The notes under the pieces were generated by a model. That model searched no databases. It saw only the letters and a program-made list of their open reading frames with translations, and was not told the DNA's origin. DNA of 64,000 nucleotides from Bdellovibrio sp. UBA4095. GTDB taxonomy: Bacteria > Bdellovibrionota > Bdellovibrionia > Bdellovibrionales > Bdellovibrionaceae. The stretch is taken from positions 62,001 to 126,000 of the forward strand of contig DFXZ01000010.1 of assembly GCA_002381805.1 (NCBI GenBank). Direction: 5' to 3'. The position numbers and the translations under genes were made by a program. Positions 54,496 through 62,865 of this stretch are shown here, one piece after another (positions within the stretch are counted from its first letter, which is position 1; every line of letters starts with the position of its first letter).

Positions 54496-55104
54496 CAGCG
54501 CCTCTCGATTAAGGATGACGATTTCTCGACCTTTTTGTTCAATGAGGCCTTCTTCAACGAAGTGGGCCAGATTACGAATTACGGTCGGAGTCGTCGTCCC
54601 GCAGAAATCGGCAATCTCTTGGCGAGTCCATGAATAATCTGGATGAAGCTCTTTCAAATAAACCACAGCTTCAGCAATTCTTGCCGGCGCGTCTTTTTCA
54701 TTCAGAGTCAGCTGCTTAGATTCGGACTCTCGAAGCTCCCTTGCTAAATTCTCTAGGAACTTTTCGGCCAACTCACAGTTGCCTCGCATTTTTTCACGTA
54801 ATTCATTTTTCGAAAGCACCTGAACGACAGAATTTTCAATCACGGTCGCCGTAGCATGATAAGGGGCTTTTTCGAAAAAACTGCGATGTCCGAATACCTG
54901 ACCCGCTCTGAAAAATCGTACTAAATGATCTTTGCCAGACTCACCCCAGAGCGCCAAGCCCACCAAACCTGATTCAAGAAAATAAATATTCTCCGGTTGG
55001 TCACCAACACGATAGACGATGTCGCCTCTTTTCAATCTCAGCGTCTTGGCATTGTGGAATAGCCTTACAAACTCTTCCGGTGCGGATTTCACTTTATTTG
55101 TCAT
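54481..55104 (-). CDS. Crp/Fnr-family transcription regulator
   Basis: 207 residues: cNMP-binding jelly roll (RLKRGDIVYRVGDQPENIYFLESGLVGLAL) then a winged HTH (WTRQEIADFCGTTTPTVIRNLAHFVEEGLI). Only two Cys, at scattered positions, so no FNR-type iron-sulfur cluster; the Arg/Ser cAMP pocket of CRP is not seen either. The signal is thus unknown. Starts 14 bases after oxyR on the same strand, probably co-transcribed. Likely ligand of the palindrome at 53559 (inferred). Confidence 0.9.
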   Translation of the reverse strand: MTNKVKSAPEEFVRLFHNAKTLRLKRGDIVYRVGDQPENIYFLESGLVGLALWGESGKDHLVRFFRAGQVFGHRSFFEKAPYHATATVIENSVVQVLSKNELREKMRGNCELAEKFLENLARELRESESKQLTLNEKDAPARIAEAVVYLKELHPDYSWTRQEIADFCGTTTPTVIRNLAHFVEEGLIEQKGREIVILNREALLSQG

Positions 55105-55118
55105 ATGGGTCCCCCGTC

Positions 55119-56078
55119 TTACGAGATTGGCAACACATCTAAATCCTTAGGACGAATTTTTGCCAATTCTTCAGGAATACTCTTAAGGATGGCATCGCCC
55201 AACGATTCGATCAATTCACTTTTGTAGTGCTCTCTACGATAAACCAAGCCGATCTCGCGCGCAGGAATGGGTCGCTCAAAAGGAACCAACTGACTTTTTG
55301 CGCCGTGCTGCTCTGTTGCTAAGTAGGGTAAAAGCGTGTAGCCACCATAGAGATCGACCAGATTCTTTAAGGTCTCGAGGCTGCCACTTTCAAATTTATA
55401 CTTCTTCCCGGCCGACTTTCCCTTTTTGATCGAACATAAGTCGAGCACCTGATTGCGTAAACAATGCCCTTCCTCTAACAACCAGATATCGTCCAATCCA
55501 AGTGTCTGATATTTGATCTTTTTCAGATGAGCATACTCGTGTTTCTTCTGGCACAGAACATAGAATGGTTCGTAGTAAAGCGGAAATTCAAACATTTTGG
55601 GAATCTTGGTCGGAGTTGCCAAAAGACCAACGTCGATCTCGTCACCATTAAGGGCGTCAAGAATCTGCTCTGTCTGCAATTCTTTGATGACGAGCTCCAG
55701 TTCTGGATAAAGCTCCTCACACACAGGCAGCAAGCGCGGCAGAAGATATGGAGCTATCGTAGGAATCACCCCAATGGACAAGGTGCCTTGCTTTTCACCA
55801 CTGCTTTCTTTCTGAATAATACTTTCGATTTTCTTGGCCTCGAAAAGTACAGTTTGAATCTGCGAAATCAATTTCTTGCCCATTTGAGTCAGTAAAATAG
55901 GTTTTTTCGATCTATCAAAAATGACCGCTCCTAAATCCTCTTCGAGCTTTTGAATCTGCATACTAAGCGTGGGCTGCGTCACGAAACAAGCCTCTGCGGC
56001 CTTGGCAAAATGTCCATGCTTATGCACGGCCATGACGTACTCTAACTGCGTCAGAGAGAAATTCACTTTTGGGCTCAT
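55119..56078 (-). CDS. oxyR: Peroxide sensor OxyR
   Basis: 319 residues of the LysR family. N-terminal HTH (FAKAAEACFVTQPTLSMQIQKLEEDLG). The redox Cys pair is intact: Cys206 in EEGHCLRNQ and Cys215 in LDLC, nine apart as in E. coli OxyR (199/208). OxyR senses H2O2, and in some bacteria also sulfane sulfur. A perfect AAGGAGG ribosome site precedes the ATG. Divergent from ahpC. Confidence 0.95.
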   Translation of the reverse strand: MSPKVNFSLTQLEYVMAVHKHGHFAKAAEACFVTQPTLSMQIQKLEEDLGAVIFDRSKKPILLTQMGKKLISQIQTVLFEAKKIESIIQKESSGEKQGTLSIGVIPTIAPYLLPRLLPVCEELYPELELVIKELQTEQILDALNGDEIDVGLLATPTKIPKMFEFPLYYEPFYVLCQKKHEYAHLKKIKYQTLGLDDIWLLEEGHCLRNQVLDLCSIKKGKSAGKKYKFESGSLETLKNLVDLYGGYTLLPYLATEQHGAKSQLVPFERPIPAREIGLVYRREHYKSELIESLGDAILKSIPEELAKIRPKDLDVLPIS

Positions 56079-56109
56079 AGAAGCCTCCTTATAGACCCAT
56101 TTTGCTGCA

Positions 56110-56145
56110 ATAGGTAAAATCTATCAAGAGATATTTATAATCGAT
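56110..56145. promoter_or_regulatory. Candidate OxyR double binding site
   Basis: ATAG-N7-CTAT (56110-56124), with the inner T and A of the consensus, is followed after six bases by ATAT-N7-CGAT (56131-56145), also with the inner T and A. The E. coli consensus has two ATAG-N7-CTAT units seven bases apart; here the spacer is six. It lies between oxyR and ahpC. Confidence 0.7.
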
Positions 56146-56289
56146 TTCTTTAAAAGAGGTTGATCCGTTAGTCTTAAAGACGAAAGATGACTGCTGGGAT
56201 GGGCCCTTGCCCACTCGCAACTTGAAATTGTATTTTTAGGCTCCAAAAGGAGCCAACACAACAACAACCACTTTATTCAAGGAGAATAA

Positions 56290-56856
56290 ATGCAAACTCT
56301 GATCAACACAAAGGTTCCAGATTTTAAAGTTGAAGCTTACCACCACGGTGAATTCAAAACTGTGACTCAATCAGACCTAAAAGGTAAATGGTCAATCTTC
56401 TTTTTCTACCCAGCAGACTTTACATTTGTTTGCCCTACTGAGCTTGGCGACATGGCTGACAAGTATGCTGAATTCCAAAAGCTGGGAGTCGAAGTATACA
56501 GCGTGAGCACAGACACTCACTTTACACACAAAGCGTGGCATGATGCTTCTGAGACAATCAAGAAAATCAAATACCCGATGCTTGCAGATCCAACTGGATT
56601 CCTTTCAAGAGCATTCGGCGTTCACATTGAAGAAGAAGGTCTTGCTTACCGCGGAACTTTCTTAATAAACCCAGCTGGTGAAATTAAACTTGCTGAGGTT
56701 CATGACAACGGCATCGGTCGAAACGCTGACGAGCTTTTCAGAAAAGTTCAAGCAGCTCAGTACATCGCTGCAAACCCTGGTGAAGTTTGCCCTGCTAAAT
56801 GGACTCCAGGTAAATCTACATTGAAACCTGGCTTGGACCTTGTTGGTAAAATCTAG
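56290..56856 (+). CDS. ahpC: Alkyl hydroperoxide reductase peroxidase AhpC
   Basis: 188 residues, standard AhpC length (187 in E. coli). The peroxidatic Cys48 lies in FTFVCPTEL and the resolving Cys167 in GEVCPAKW; so it is a typical 2-Cys peroxiredoxin. It reduces H2O2 and organic peroxides with electrons from AhpF next to it. CAAGGAGAATAA precedes the ATG. Codon use looks optimised, suggesting high expression. Confidence 0.98.
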   Translation: MQTLINTKVPDFKVEAYHHGEFKTVTQSDLKGKWSIFFFYPADFTFVCPTELGDMADKYAEFQKLGVEVYSVSTDTHFTHKAWHDASETIKKIKYPMLADPTGFLSRAFGVHIEEEGLAYRGTFLINPAGEIKLAEVHDNGIGRNADELFRKVQAAQYIAANPGEVCPAKWTPGKSTLKPGLDLVGKI

Positions 56857-56872
56857 TTCACCTGTTTTTTCA

Positions 56873-56896
56873 GTCCCCGCATACTGTTGCGGGGAC
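56873..56896 (+). terminator. Intercistronic hairpin between ahpC and ahpF
   Basis: A perfect 8-bp GC-rich stem GTCCCCGC / GCGGGGAC with 8-base loop, not followed by a T-run. Probably stabilises the ahpC mRNA or attenuates read-through, giving more AhpC than AhpF. Confidence 0.65.
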
Positions 56897-56919
56897 ACCC
56901 ACCCACTTAGGAGACTGTT

Positions 56920-58500
56920 ATGTTGGATGCACAACTTAAAGAACAATTAACTTCTGTTTTCGGAGTTCTTGAAAGTGAAGTTGAGCTTGTATACGAAAAC
57001 AGCTCTCACGATGACCAGAAAGATTTGGTCGAAATGCTTGAGGACGTGGCTGCAACATCTTCCAAAATTACTGCTCGCTTAAACGCCACTGGTAATTCGC
57101 CCATGCCTCAGTTTCACATTGCCTATAAAGGCAAACCCACGGGAATCATTTTTAAAGGAATTCCTGGCGGGCACGAGTTTACTTCTCTTGTCTTAGCTAT
57201 TTTAAACACTGACGGAAAAGGCAAGCCGTTGGATGAACTTATTGCCAATAGAGCGAAACGATTAAAAAAGAATATCACGATTCAATCTTATATCTCTCTG
57301 ACTTGTGAAAACTGTCCCGCTGTGGTTCAAGCATTGAATCAAATCGCCTTGGCCCACGGAAGCCTTCGTCATGAAATTATTGATGGCGGTTATGTTCAGG
57401 AAGACGTGCAAAAGATTGGTATTCAAGGCGTTCCGTCCTTAGTGACTAACGAAAAGATGTTTCATTCAGGCCGAATTCAACTTTTAGATCTTATCGAAAA
57501 ACTAGAAAACACTTTTGGAATTGACGAATCTGCCGGGGAAGCAACTCCTGTAAATAAAAACCTTGGCCACTTTGAAGTTTTAGTTGTCGGCGGAGGTCCC
57601 GCGGGCGCGTCCGCTGCGATCTATACTGTTCGTAAAGGACTTAGCACTGCTATGATCGCCGAAAAAATTGGTGGACAGGTACAAGAAACCAAAGGCATTG
57701 AAAACCTGATATCTGTCACTTATACCGAAGGCCCGCAGTTGGCGGCCCAGCTAAGTCAACACGTGGCAAGCTATCCCGTGAAGGTTTTTGAAAATCGCCG
57801 AGTAAAAAGTATTGCGACAGAAGGCTCCACTAAGTTGATTCAACTTGAAAGCGGAGAACATCTGACGGCTGATTCCATTATCATCACCACTGGTGCCAAA
57901 TGGCGTGAGCTCGGTGTCGAGGGCGAAAAAGAATACCTCGGCCGAGGAGTCGCTTACTGCCCTCATTGTGATGGGCCTTTCTACAAAGGAAAGAAAGTAG
58001 CTGTGATTGGAGGCGGCAACTCTGGAGTTGAAGCCGCCATTGACCTCGCTGGAATTGTCAAAGAAGTTGTGGTTTTTGAATACAATGATCAGTTAAAGGC
58101 TGACCAGATTCTAGTTGATAAACTGAAGTCCTTGCCAAACGCAACCATCATCACTAGCGCGCAAACACAAAGTGTGATCGGCGATGGGAGCAAAGTGACA
58201 CAACTGCAGTACTTGAATCGATCTTTGAACACGACTGAAAAAATTGATCTTGATGGCGTGTTTGTGCAAATTGGTCTTGTACCAAACAGCCAGTTCCTTA
58301 AGGGAACCGTCAACCTGACTAAATACGGCGAGATCATCGTCGATGAAAAAGGTCGAACTTCAGTTCCTGGCATTTACGCGGCTGGAGACGTAACAACAAC
58401 TCCCTACAAGCAGATCGTGATTGCCATGGGGGAAGGTGCAAAAGCGGCTCTAGCAGCTTTTGAAGATCGTATGTTCGGCGACAAGTCAGCATCGCTGTAG
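56920..58500 (+). CDS. ahpF: Alkyl hydroperoxide reductase flavoprotein AhpF
   Basis: 526 residues (521 in E. coli). N-terminal double thioredoxin fold with the redox pair SLTCENCPAV, then FAD motif VGGGPAGASAAIYT, the thioredoxin-reductase-like CPHC in GVAYCPHCDGPF and NADH motif VIGGGNSGVEAA. It passes electrons from NADH to AhpC. An AGGAG site precedes the ATG. Confidence 0.98.
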   Translation: MLDAQLKEQLTSVFGVLESEVELVYENSSHDDQKDLVEMLEDVAATSSKITARLNATGNSPMPQFHIAYKGKPTGIIFKGIPGGHEFTSLVLAILNTDGKGKPLDELIANRAKRLKKNITIQSYISLTCENCPAVVQALNQIALAHGSLRHEIIDGGYVQEDVQKIGIQGVPSLVTNEKMFHSGRIQLLDLIEKLENTFGIDESAGEATPVNKNLGHFEVLVVGGGPAGASAAIYTVRKGLSTAMIAEKIGGQVQETKGIENLISVTYTEGPQLAAQLSQHVASYPVKVFENRRVKSIATEGSTKLIQLESGEHLTADSIIITTGAKWRELGVEGEKEYLGRGVAYCPHCDGPFYKGKKVAVIGGGNSGVEAAIDLAGIVKEVVVFEYNDQLKADQILVDKLKSLPNATIITSAQTQSVIGDGSKVTQLQYLNRSLNTTEKIDLDGVFVQIGLVPNSQFLKGTVNLTKYGEIIVDEKGRTSVPGIYAAGDVTTTPYKQIVIAMGEGAKAALAAFEDRMFGDKSASL

Positions 58501-58519
58501 TACTACAAAAAACTCGAAG

Positions 58520-58546
58520 GCTCTTTCCTTTCTATAAGGAAAGAGC
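58520..58546. terminator. Terminator between convergent ahpF and the iron exporter gene
   Basis: An 11-bp stem GCTCTTTCCTT / AAGGAAAGAGC with a 5-base loop; the stop codon of the iron exporter lies inside it. T-rich in both directions. Confidence 0.75.
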
Positions 58547-59836
58547 TGTCTTGCGACTCCATACTGAAAATACAAGTGCTGAAAGCACAATAAACACCAC
58601 TGACGCACCTATCAGGATTGGAAAGTCATTTGTCGACGATAGCTTTGCACCGGCACCATACAAAAACAAAGTGGCCAGCCCCGTCAAGGCAGAGCCAAAT
58701 CCGTTAACTCTGCCTCGAACTGCTTCAGGTATGCTGACTTGCCTTATTTGCTCTTCACCTAGGCTGAAACCGTATAGCCCTACGCGAGATAGTAGAACGA
58801 ACAACAAAAACCCGTACTGACCCCAAGCTGTCCCTTGCAGAAAGCACAACAGTCCTAAGGAGACAGTCAGTGCCTGAAACCAAAGAAACTTTTCCGATGT
58901 CAGTTTTAGACTGGATTTCTTTAACACCCACGGGAATAAAAAGGTCGCGGAGATTCCGAAGAGAGCGCCAAGGCCCCTGAATACTCCAATTGTCAGCTCT
59001 GGTAATGCCCAGCCCCCTTTGAGAAATCCCGTCAACAATACTCCGTGAGGACTCAGTACTGACAGCCACAACAATGCATAACAAAACAGAACTGGCGCCA
59101 CTGGTTCCTGAAAAAACGTGCGCCAACCAAGAAGGATCTTTTTCGCTAAAGATTGTGAAGCCTGCGTCGGAATCTTTATTTTGGTTCTTAACTGTGGATT
59201 CTCATTAAAAACCGACATCAACAAAAGATACTCTGGGAAAAACGATAAAATATTCCAAAAGACTACTAGCAACAATCCCATGAGCGGAAATTCGGGGGAG
59301 GCCACTAATAACAACAAACCGGCAGCTATTGGAGATGTCACCTCAGTGAAAAGATCTATTTGCCGAATGCGGCTGTTAAAGACACTTAAGCGCTCGACAG
59401 GAACGGCTGCAGGAACGACGTCTCCAGAAACTGCAATATGCATAACCGCTGCGCCCAAATCACTCAGAAGTCCAACCAAACACATAGCAACAAAAAGAGT
59501 CAGAGAAAGACTTGAAATGACAAAAGTCCCCTCTGAAACTTTCCATAGCCCCCAGATTGCAAAAAACTGCAGTACAACTGCAAGGGCTTGCGAAAAAATG
59601 CCAACACGAGCTGTGAGGTCACGCGCGTGCTGATCAATGAGTGTCGCTACTGATGGCATAAGGAGAACGTGCCCCAGGCGAACGAAAAAATAGTACATCG
59701 CCGCGACCTGGATTTGCCCAGGAAATACTACGAGCAAAGATATCGGTACTGCAAAGTCCCAGGCTTGATCTCCGGAGCGCGTTAGAAATCTGCTGAGCAA
59801 AAGTCGCCACTCAATTTTATCACGAGGTATATTCAC
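58532..59836 (-). CDS. Ferroportin-like (SLC40) iron exporter
   Basis: About 434 residues from a GTG at 59836 (AGGGATTA upstream; a GTG at 59878 would add 14 residues). Polytopic, about 12 segments. It follows B. bacteriovorus ferroportin (BbFPN, structure known) strongly: LTRSGDQAWDFAVP, with the Asp at 23 (Asp24 there), FWNILSFFPEY holding Asn, Ser and Phe of the same site, and ALLWLSVLSPHGVLL. It would export Fe(II), lowering Fenton damage next to ahpCF. Convergent with ahpF. Confidence 0.93.
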   Translation of the reverse strand: MNIPRDKIEWRLLLSRFLTRSGDQAWDFAVPISLLVVFPGQIQVAAMYYFFVRLGHVLLMPSVATLIDQHARDLTARVGIFSQALAVVLQFFAIWGLWKVSEGTFVISSLSLTLFVAMCLVGLLSDLGAAVMHIAVSGDVVPAAVPVERLSVFNSRIRQIDLFTEVTSPIAAGLLLLVASPEFPLMGLLLVVFWNILSFFPEYLLLMSVFNENPQLRTKIKIPTQASQSLAKKILLGWRTFFQEPVAPVLFCYALLWLSVLSPHGVLLTGFLKGGWALPELTIGVFRGLGALFGISATFLFPWVLKKSSLKLTSEKFLWFQALTVSLGLLCFLQGTAWGQYGFLLFVLLSRVGLYGFSLGEEQIRQVSIPEAVRGRVNGFGSALTGLATLFLYGAGAKLSSTNDFPILIGASVVFIVLSALVFSVWSRKTALSL

Positions 59837-59993
59837 TCTAATCCCTGCTATACTCAAAGCAACTGCTTGAAATTTCACTTTTCAATGTGATACTGAGATA
59901 ATCGACCGGCTCAGGCACAGAGGCAACTGGTTTTCTTATCCACAATAAGAGTGAGCGGCTCATCTTTTTAAAATTGAAACCGAGGAGAACTCC

Positions 59994-60239
59994 ATGACCC
60001 ATAAAGTTCAGATCTATTCCAAATTTCCTTGTCCTTACTGCATTCGTGCAAAAGATTTTTTTAACAGTAAGAATATGCCTTTTGAAGAGATCGATCTGAC
60101 AGGAAATTACGACGAAATCGACCAACTGAAAGAGCGAACTGGGCACCGAACCTTCCCACAGATCTTCATCAACGATCAATTTATTGGAGGATACTCTGAC
60201 CTTATGGAAAAAATCGAGGACGGAAGCTTAAAACTCTAA
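59994..60239 (+). CDS. grxC: Glutaredoxin 3
   Basis: 81 residues with the dithiol active site CPYC (residues 13-16), TFPQIFINDQFIGGYSDL (cis-Pro and glutathione site). Reduces protein disulfides and glutathione mixed disulfides. A strong GAGGAG site precedes the ATG. Closes the redox island to the right. Confidence 0.93.
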   Translation: MTHKVQIYSKFPCPYCIRAKDFFNSKNMPFEEIDLTGNYDEIDQLKERTGHRTFPQIFINDQFIGGYSDLMEKIEDGSLKL

Positions 60240-60254
60240 ATCATAGCCCCGCTA

Positions 60255-61079
60255 TCACTCGACTATTTGAAAGAGGCGCGACGGTGGTGCCTCATCTTTA
60301 ATTTCCACCAATTCCAAACGCGGAATTCGCACGTTTTCTATCAGCTTGGTGATCTTTAAAGTTCCATATTCTCCTTCAACCTGAAGGCCCGGAATTTCTC
60401 TTAAGAACTGATCCAGCTTGAAACTTCCGGATCGCCCCGAAAAATGCGTCCTCCAGGGCGTGGTCATAATATAGAGTTCGCCCCTCACATTAAGAAGATC
60501 CACAACCTTTTGAAGACTTGCTGAAAAATCATGGGTGTAAGAAAGCACTCCAAAGAGATCTGTTGCGACATCGACCTTCTTCCATCCAGAGGTGTCGTGC
60601 TTTTCAAAAGCCCCTTCTTTGATTTCTAGTTTTCCATTAAATTTTGGCGGACGAAACCATCGATCCAACTTATAAGCCACAGCCGTTGCTTGCGGAGCCA
60701 ACGAAACTTCTCGGAATGTCTTTAAAAAAGAAATCTGCGCTTTCGCCTTGCCAGCACCTAGGTCCATCCAATGTTGATCACTTCTTAAATTCCTAATGCT
60801 ATGAATGAAACCGGGATGTAACATCGACTGGTAGTCATATATATCTCTTGAAGTTTCGAAGTTGTTCTTTTCAATTCGCAGAAATACTGCGGCTTGGTCT
60901 AATTCAAATATCTGGGAGCATTGCTCTGAGGCTTGGACCGGTAAGCTTAAAGACAGGGAGCTGGCTAATAGCAAAAGCACAGGAAACAAAGATCGAAGCC
61001 ACGAACGAGACATTCTACGGTCTCTGAGTGTCAAAACTTTTGACAATGGAAACCAGTTAAATCTTTTATTAGGCTTCAT
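60255..61079 (-). CDS. Exported class I methyltransferase-like protein
   Basis: 274 residues from the ATG at 61079 (AGGAGCAAAT upstream), with a long basic N-region then LFPVLLLLASSLSLSLPVQA-SEQC, a signal peptide cut near residue 50. The mature part has the SAM motif I shape HWMDLGAGKAKAQISFL, DVATDLFGVLSYTHD and VRGELYIMTT. SAM methyltransferases are normally cytoplasmic, so an exported one is odd. Either SAM is not the cofactor or the protein acts in the periplasm in prey. Confidence 0.75.
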   Translation of the reverse strand: MKPNKRFNWFPLSKVLTLRDRRMSRSWLRSLFPVLLLLASSLSLSLPVQASEQCSQIFELDQAAVFLRIEKNNFETSRDIYDYQSMLHPGFIHSIRNLRSDQHWMDLGAGKAKAQISFLKTFREVSLAPQATAVAYKLDRWFRPPKFNGKLEIKEGAFEKHDTSGWKKVDVATDLFGVLSYTHDFSASLQKVVDLLNVRGELYIMTTPWRTHFSGRSGSFKLDQFLREIPGLQVEGEYGTLKITKLIENVRIPRLELVEIKDEAPPSRLFQIVE

Positions 61080-61123
61080 ATTTGCTCCTGTAGCTTGTTG
61101 CTTCAGGAAACATGCCGAAGGAA

Positions 61124-62848
61124 CTACTCAAAAATCTTCTCGCGAATGGTCCAAAAATGTTTTTGCTTACGAGCAATGACGAATATAGGTAGACGAAAAT
61201 TCGCCTTCAAGGAAATAGCTTCGTCTGCGCTTTTCACCGCTAGAGGCACCTCAGGACGTCGGTTGTGCATTCGAACAAAATTAAAATAGAAGGCTCTACC
61301 GTCTTCATGATTTCGGAGGTAAAAGTACTCCTTAAGCACTTGAGCATCCGCATCATAGTAATGAACTTCCAAACGCTCCTGCCCGTTCTTATCCCAACTT
61401 TTCTGAAACTGCATCGTTTCTACTCGCATGACATGGGCGTCTTTCAAAAGCATGGCTTCTTTCAGCTTTTTATCATTGTCGACAAGGACATGAGAGCAAG
61501 TGGAACACGCACGAGCCGCAATATCATTTTCGGCTCCACACTTATCGCATCTTTTAAAACGAAAGCGGAATCCACACTTTTCAAGCTGCCTTGTGACTGG
61601 ATCTTCGAGAGCCGCCCGACACTGCCGACCAAAGTGCTCCAGCACAAGCCCCTCCGGATCGACCAAGCCCCAAAACTCATTGATGATACCACATTGGGGA
61701 CAGGGAATCTCGACTCTTACGGACTGCGAACTGGGTCTGTCTTCCTCGATCTCTGGGGAGTAAATATCATGCCCCTGCCCTGTATAATCTAAAACTAAAC
61801 AATCTGTCTTGCCCGGACTAAGGCGTAAACCCCGTCCAACAATTTGTTGATACAAACTGACAGACTCTGTTGGTCGAAGAATCGCGATGACATCCACGTG
61901 AGGTGCATCAAATCCGGTCGTCAAGACCGATACGTTCACCAGATATTTTAGCCTGCGCTGCTTGAACGCTTCGATAATTTCTTCTCGTTCTTGGCTTTCA
62001 GTATCCCCGACAACCAATGCGGAAACATACGGCGGCAGACTTTGCATGATTTCTACAGCATGATTCACAGAGCTTGTGAAAATCATGACTCCCTGGCGAT
62101 CCTCTGATATCTGAAGTATATTTTTAATGATCAGCGGAGTGATTCGCTTTTGATCTTTTAAAAGCTCCTCTACCTGAGCCATAACAAAACGTCCCTGTTG
62201 CAGCTTTAAAGCTGAAAAGTCATAGCATGCAACTGGGGAGTCAATTTTAATCGGTGGAGTCAGAAATCCATTTTTGATTAAAAATCGTACCGGCAACTCA
62301 TAAATACATTTTTTAAAAAATCTTTCTTCTTGGGTTTTTTGAATCTTCTTCTGGCGATGATATTCATAGATCCAGCCAAGACCCAAGCGGTAAGGAGTTG
62401 CGGTCAACCCTAGAATACAAAGCAAAGGATTCAGCTTTTGTAGTTTGGCGATAACCTGCAGATACTGCGTTTCCCCATCCATTGAAACTCGGTGACACTC
62501 GTCAATGACCACCAAAGAAAAATCTTGGAAGAAGTCTTCAGGAGCTCTGGCTATAGATTGAATGCTGCCAAAGATAACTTTGTGTGCTGATTCCTTTTTA
62601 TTAAGGCCCGCCGAGAAAATCCCCGCTGACAGACCGAAAGAAATATATTTCTGATGATTCTGTTCAACGAGTTCCCGCACGTGGGCTAAGACCAGTACTC
62701 GCCCCTTGGCAAGTCGAGCCAACTCTGCAATGACCAAACTCTTCCCTGCACCCGTAGGAAGAACAACCACTGCTGGAGACCGGTCTTTTCTAAAATGTTG
62801 CAAAGTCGCTTCGACAGCTTCCTGCTGGTAGGGACGCAGCTGATACAT
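61124..62848 (-). CDS. radD: RadD (YejH) DNA helicase-like repair protein
   Basis: 574 residues from the ATG at 62848. Very close to E. coli RadD in remembered sequence: LRPYQQEAVEATLQHF, PTGAGKS (Walker A), VVIDECHR, LTATPYRLGLGWIYEYH, LTTGFDAPHVDVIAILRPTESVSLYQQIVGRGLRL, and a C-terminal zinc-finger with CPQCG-CDKCGAE-CSTC. RadD helps recombinational repair and crossover processing. A GTG start at 62866, abutting the ybaN stop, is an alternative. Confidence 0.95.
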   Translation of the reverse strand: MYQLRPYQQEAVEATLQHFRKDRSPAVVVLPTGAGKSLVIAELARLAKGRVLVLAHVRELVEQNHQKYISFGLSAGIFSAGLNKKESAHKVIFGSIQSIARAPEDFFQDFSLVVIDECHRVSMDGETQYLQVIAKLQKLNPLLCILGLTATPYRLGLGWIYEYHRQKKIQKTQEERFFKKCIYELPVRFLIKNGFLTPPIKIDSPVACYDFSALKLQQGRFVMAQVEELLKDQKRITPLIIKNILQISEDRQGVMIFTSSVNHAVEIMQSLPPYVSALVVGDTESQEREEIIEAFKQRRLKYLVNVSVLTTGFDAPHVDVIAILRPTESVSLYQQIVGRGLRLSPGKTDCLVLDYTGQGHDIYSPEIEEDRPSSQSVRVEIPCPQCGIINEFWGLVDPEGLVLEHFGRQCRAALEDPVTRQLEKCGFRFRFKRCDKCGAENDIAARACSTCSHVLVDNDKKLKEAMLLKDAHVMRVETMQFQKSWDKNGQERLEVHYYDADAQVLKEYFYLRNHEDGRAFYFNFVRMHNRRPEVPLAVKSADEAISLKANFRLPIFVIARKQKHFWTIREKIFE

Positions 62849-62865
62849 GGTACGAAAAACTACCA

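Noticed and set aside
61265..61792. 175-codon plus frame inside radD
   Set aside because: Antisense shadow of a highly conserved gene.
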